DNA of 6,280 bases, from positions 1 to 6,280 of the forward strand of contig CAMBNE010000065.1 of the NCBI GenBank assembly GCA_945868935.1, read 5' to 3'. The stretch's first letter is position 1. Every line of letters begins with the position of its first letter. Source of the stretch: an uncultured Clostridia bacterium. Lineage in GTDB: Bacteria; Bacillota; Clostridia; Oscillospirales; Acutalibacteraceae. The notes below the pieces were generated by a model, which was not told the DNA's origin, searched no databases, and saw only the letters and a program-made list of their open reading frames with translations. Positions 3,928-6,280 of this stretch are shown here, piece after piece. Both the position numbers and the translations under genes were made by a program.

Positions 3928-3999
3928 GGGGACCAATTGGTCCCCGACCGCTGAAAGCCGCATAAACACTGGGATTTCCAGAGGTCGTGTTCCAAAACT
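3928..3999 (+). repeat. 72-nt structured intergenic repeat, copy 2 (upstream of the mobilization genes)
   Basis: It begins 8 nt after the parB stop, the same distance as copy 1 from the parA stop, and ends 23 nt before the next start codon. The palindrome core GGGGACC-AATT-GGTCCCC (3928-3945) extends here to 22 bp (3926-3947). The inner pairs GACC/GGTC, GCT/AGC and CTGG/CCAG are conserved, with changes at C3959, C3967 and A3974 relative to copy 1. Similarity continues weakly into the ATTTTTA and RBS region, so the whole spacer appears duplicated. As the last spacer before the mobilization genes it could also form part of an oriT, but having two copies argues against that as its main role. Confidence 0.85.
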
Positions 4000-4022
4000 A
4001 CTATTTTTAAAGGAGAATTTTT

Positions 4023-4463
4023 ATGAAAAATAAAGAACCAAAAATCCAAACCGGATTGCGTTTAAGAGAATCCACAATTGAATATATAACAGACTATAAA
4101 GAACAGCACCAACTTAGTTCGTTGACGAAGGCAGTCGAACTGATTATTAATGAACATCGCGCTGCAACTCTTAATCAAAACGAAGACATTGCTAATCGCG
4201 TTATTGAAAAATTTGAACATAAATACGGCAATGCAATTACTCGGATAAGACTCGGAACAAACGCCGCCGATGTTAATATTCAGATAATTATGGAAATAAT
4301 AAATTCCTTTGCTGTTAACAACACCTTTGACATCGGTGATTTTGTTTCAATTTCAACTATGAAAGCACCGATACTTGAAGAAGCCGAACACACTATCAAA
4401 TCGAAGATTGCTTATTTTAAACAACTTAAGGATAACAAGAAGAAAGGTAAAGATGAAAAATGA
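4023..4463 (+). CDS. Ribbon-helix-helix relaxosome accessory protein (MobC-like, tentative)
   Basis: A 146-residue protein with AAAGGAG (4009-4015) 7 nt upstream of the ATG. The N-terminal segment KIQTGLRLRESTIEYITDYK (residues 8-27), continuing EQHQLSSLTKAVELIINEHR (28-47), reads as a ribbon-helix-helix DNA-binding domain: a short strand TGLRLR followed by two helices. The rest (about 60-146) is predicted mostly helical with a strongly Lys-rich tail (KQLKDNKKKGKDEK). Its stop overlaps the next start as ATGA, and two genes later comes the relaxase. By position and fold it probably binds oriT and assists the relaxase, or represses the mobilization operon. It is not obviously homologous over its length to the RHH protein at 1722-2006. 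The specific family is not recognised. Confidence 0.82.
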   Translation: MKNKEPKIQTGLRLRESTIEYITDYKEQHQLSSLTKAVELIINEHRAATLNQNEDIANRVIEKFEHKYGNAITRIRLGTNAADVNIQIIMEIINSFAVNNTFDIGDFVSISTMKAPILEEAEHTIKSKIAYFKQLKDNKKKGKDEK

Positions 4464-4648
4464 ATAGTATACATAAAGATTGCTTTGCATATCGCGATAG
4501 CAGTGATAAAGGATGCACTATTCTTAAAAGTTTATACTGCAAATGTGGCAAATGCAAATTTTACAAAAAGAACCGTGAAGGAGAATATCCTCATATATTA
4601 TCTGACAGAGAAAAATTCAACAACAAGGTCAGAGGTATTGAAATATGA
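4460..4648 (+). CDS. Cys-rich small protein (probable metal-binding)
   Basis: A 62-residue protein with Cys at residues 8, 19, 27, 29 and 32 in the segments CFAYRDSSDKGCTIL and YCKCGKCKFYKK. The C-x10-C-x7-C-x4-C spacing resembles a group of short clostridial proteins of the form CFAY...C..L....C....C.FYK found near regulators and mobilization genes. The four spaced Cys could hold one zinc, with C29 extra. It starts by ATGA overlap with the RHH gene and ends by ATGA overlap with the relaxase, so all three are likely made together. No separate ribosome-binding site is strong, although GGTAAAGATGAAAA precedes it. A relaxosome or regulatory helper is the natural inference; no function is established here. 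Confidence 0.75.
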   Translation: MNSIHKDCFAYRDSSDKGCTILKSLYCKCGKCKFYKKNREGEYPHILSDREKFNNKVRGIEI

Positions 4649-6280
4649 TTAAAGGTATTGCTGCCGGATGCGTTGTAGTCACAGACTTTGTTACTTCTGA
4701 TTCTTCTGTTTTCAGCGGCTACATTGACTATATGGATAGAGAAAACGCCGTGCGTAATAATCACATATCCGAATTTAGTCTATACACAGACTATATGGAT
4801 AACCCTGAAAAAACAACTGATTTGTTTACTGCAAATTCAAATCACTTAACTGCAGAAGAAAAACAAAATTATAAAAAGTTATACCAAAAAGCACAGGATA
4901 ACGGCTCGCCAATGTGGCAGACTGTCATATCCTTTGACAACCGCTGGCTTGAGGAACACGGCTTGTATGACAGTAAAAGTGGCTTTATTGCCGTCAACAC
5001 ACTTATGAATTATACACGTAATGCTGTTAGCGGAATGCTTAAATCAGAGGGGCTTGAAAATGCTGTATGGACTGCCGCTTTCCATTACAACACCGATAAT
5101 CTTCACGTGCACATTGCAACCGTAGAGCCTACTCCTACAAGAAAACAGGTACATGTCAAAACGATACGCTTTCCGTCAGACTGGGTGAAGAAAAATGAAA
5201 TTATCAGTCACGAAACCGTAACTCCTGATAAAAGGGTTGCCGCTCACAAGGAAAAGAATTATGGTTACAGAAACATTCACAACAGAATTACCGATATATT
5301 ATCCAAACAGGGATACAACACACAGCTTTTAGGTGACTACATTACAATCAACTCAAACGGAAGCATAGATTTATCATACAGAGGCGATAACAATCTTATC
5401 CCTGATATGACAACACTTATTGATGATCACTTAGAATACAAGGGTAAATTTAAACAGTCCTCAATAAACAGATGCAGGTCAAGAATGGTTAATCAGATAA
5501 TTGATTATGCCCTTGAAAATGCAAAGCTCAATGAGGTAATGAGGGATAACATTGCTGTTACAATGAAGGGCAATATTCTTTTTGAAGATAGAGAAATTGT
5601 AAGGCAATTTCTGTACGTTTACAATAACCTACCTGAACAACAAAATGATTGGAAATATGAAATTAATAAAATAGCGCATCTACGTCCTGAAATTGATAAA
5701 ATCACAGATATGTATTTAAGTAAATACAAGACTGATGAATTTGAACAATTTAAATCCTTAACTGCACATCAGGGACAGCTATACAAGGAGGCTTACGGCG
5801 GCAATGCAGACAAAAAGCGAATACGTAATATGACAAAAGAGTTGTACAAGGACTGTGGTAACGCTATCTTGAGTCAGATGAAAGTTATGAACTTACGTGA
5901 TATACGAGAACTTGAAAGTAGCTCGTATATTGCTGCGGAGGTAGATGAGGCAGCTATTACAGGCGAACCTATTGACTTTGACGGCAGAATAAGTTACAAA
6001 GAAAATTCATATGAATATGAAAACACAGGCAAATACTGGACTGACGCATTTAAAAATGCCAGGGCAGATTTATCAGAAGCACTTAAGCTTGAGGACAGTA
6101 CAGAAAAAGCTGGAGCTCTTAAGCAAGTATTGGCAGTGTTTCAGGATGAAGCATTAAGCGGAAATTACGTTGCGGCATATGAACTGGGCAGATGCTACAA
6201 GCTGGGTACTTTCGGCGAAATATCTCCTGGGCTATCTCAACAATATTATGCAACAGCATTTAACGGATTTACTGCCGAAC
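4645..6280 (+). CDS. mobL: MobL-type (MobP2) relaxase, 3' end beyond window edge (partial)
   Basis: An open frame of 545 codons runs to the window edge. It starts at the ATG overlapping the previous stop as ATGA, with AGAGGT about 8 nt upstream. A relaxase nicks one strand at oriT, stays covalently attached through a tyrosine and leads the strand into the recipient. The N-terminal segment FSGYIDYMDRENA (23-35) carries the likely catalytic tyrosine (Y26 or Y29). A second block (FSLYTDYMDNPEKTTDLFT) and WQTVISFDNRWLEEHGLYD follow. The metal-binding motif HYNTDNLHVHIA starts at H147, giving the H154-x-H156 pair, and VEPTPTR comes after it. This order fits the MobL/MobP2 family. Near the end of the visible part (about 498-535), DEALSGNYVAAYELGRCYKL followed by a YYATAF segment resembles Sel1-type helical repeats. 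No frameshift or internal stop is seen. Confidence 0.92.
   Translation, partial: MIKGIAAGCVVVTDFVTSDSSVFSGYIDYMDRENAVRNNHISEFSLYTDYMDNPEKTTDLFTANSNHLTAEEKQNYKKLYQKAQDNGSPMWQTVISFDNRWLEEHGLYDSKSGFIAVNTLMNYTRNAVSGMLKSEGLENAVWTAAFHYNTDNLHVHIATVEPTPTRKQVHVKTIRFPSDWVKKNEIISHETVTPDKRVAAHKEKNYGYRNIHNRITDILSKQGYNTQLLGDYITINSNGSIDLSYRGDNNLIPDMTTLIDDHLEYKGKFKQSSINRCRSRMVNQIIDYALENAKLNEVMRDNIAVTMKGNILFEDREIVRQFLYVYNNLPEQQNDWKYEINKIAHLRPEIDKITDMYLSKYKTDEFEQFKSLTAHQGQLYKEAYGGNADKKRIRNMTKELYKDCGNAILSQMKVMNLRDIRELESSSYIAAEVDEAAITGEPIDFDGRISYKENSYEYENTGKYWTDAFKNARADLSEALKLEDSTEKAGALKQVLAVFQDEALSGNYVAAYELGRCYKLGTFGEISPGLSQQYYATAFNGFTAE

Noticed and set aside
3214..3969. Three minus-strand open frames opposite parB
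   Set aside because: They are shadows of parB; no RBS or promoter was seen and the products are unlike any family I know.
1..6280. CRISPR array, tRNA, rRNA or insertion sequence
   Set aside because: No regularly spaced short repeats, tRNA-like cloverleaf with a CCA-type acceptor, rRNA segment or transposase frame was seen; the three-way junction at 1446-1518 lacks tRNA features.

Overview
The window is a piece of a mobile genetic element, either a mobilizable or conjugative plasmid or an integrative conjugative element. The likely host is a low-GC Gram-positive anaerobe of the Clostridia, possibly a gut lineage. The basis is the AT-rich sequence, strong AAAGGAG/AGGAGG ribosome-binding sites, consensus sigma-A promoters, and the protein families present (a MobL-type relaxase, ParA/ParB, a small Cro/CI-like regulator, DUF5348-like and short Cys-rich proteins). 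The host assignment is inferred from family knowledge, not from a database search. No replication protein, integrase or transfer apparatus lies inside the window.

Layout. (1) 1-162, minus strand: the N-terminal part of a small HTH regulator that runs off the left edge. (2) 163-345: a divergent control region with three evenly spaced copies of one operator (TATACAC-N9-GTGTATA); the outer two overlap the predicted promoters of the two divergent transcripts. (3) 346-1237: three short plus-strand genes of unknown function, one DUF5348-like. Between the first two, at 664-718, is a sequence with every core nucleotide and all three stems of a type I hammerhead self-cleaving ribozyme. (4) 1236-1325: two intrinsic terminators. 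(5) 1326-1585: a gene-free, hairpin-dense stretch that includes a three-way-junction fold. (6) 1586-1705: a consensus promoter, a 12-bp palindrome just after it and a long hairpin plus T-run terminator, together a probable attenuated leader. (7) 1722-3919: a partition module, ribbon-helix-helix (RHH) protein - ParA - ParB. (8) 4023-6280: a mobilization module, RHH accessory protein - Cys-rich small protein - MobL-type relaxase, which runs off the right edge.

How the parts fit. In the two modules, gene pairs are joined in one of two ways. Some overlap as ATGA and are presumably translationally coupled (RHH/parA, RHH/Cys-rich, Cys-rich/relaxase). Others are separated by a roughly 100-nt spacer holding a nearly identical 72-nt structured repeat (parA/parB and parB/mobilization RHH). 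The repeat differs at only three positions between copies, all unpaired in the fold I draw. It may be an RNA control element, a ParB/RHH DNA site, or both.

The observations most worth following are the hammerhead ribozyme placed directly behind a stop codon, the duplicated 72-nt element, the triple operator and the structured region at 1326-1520.
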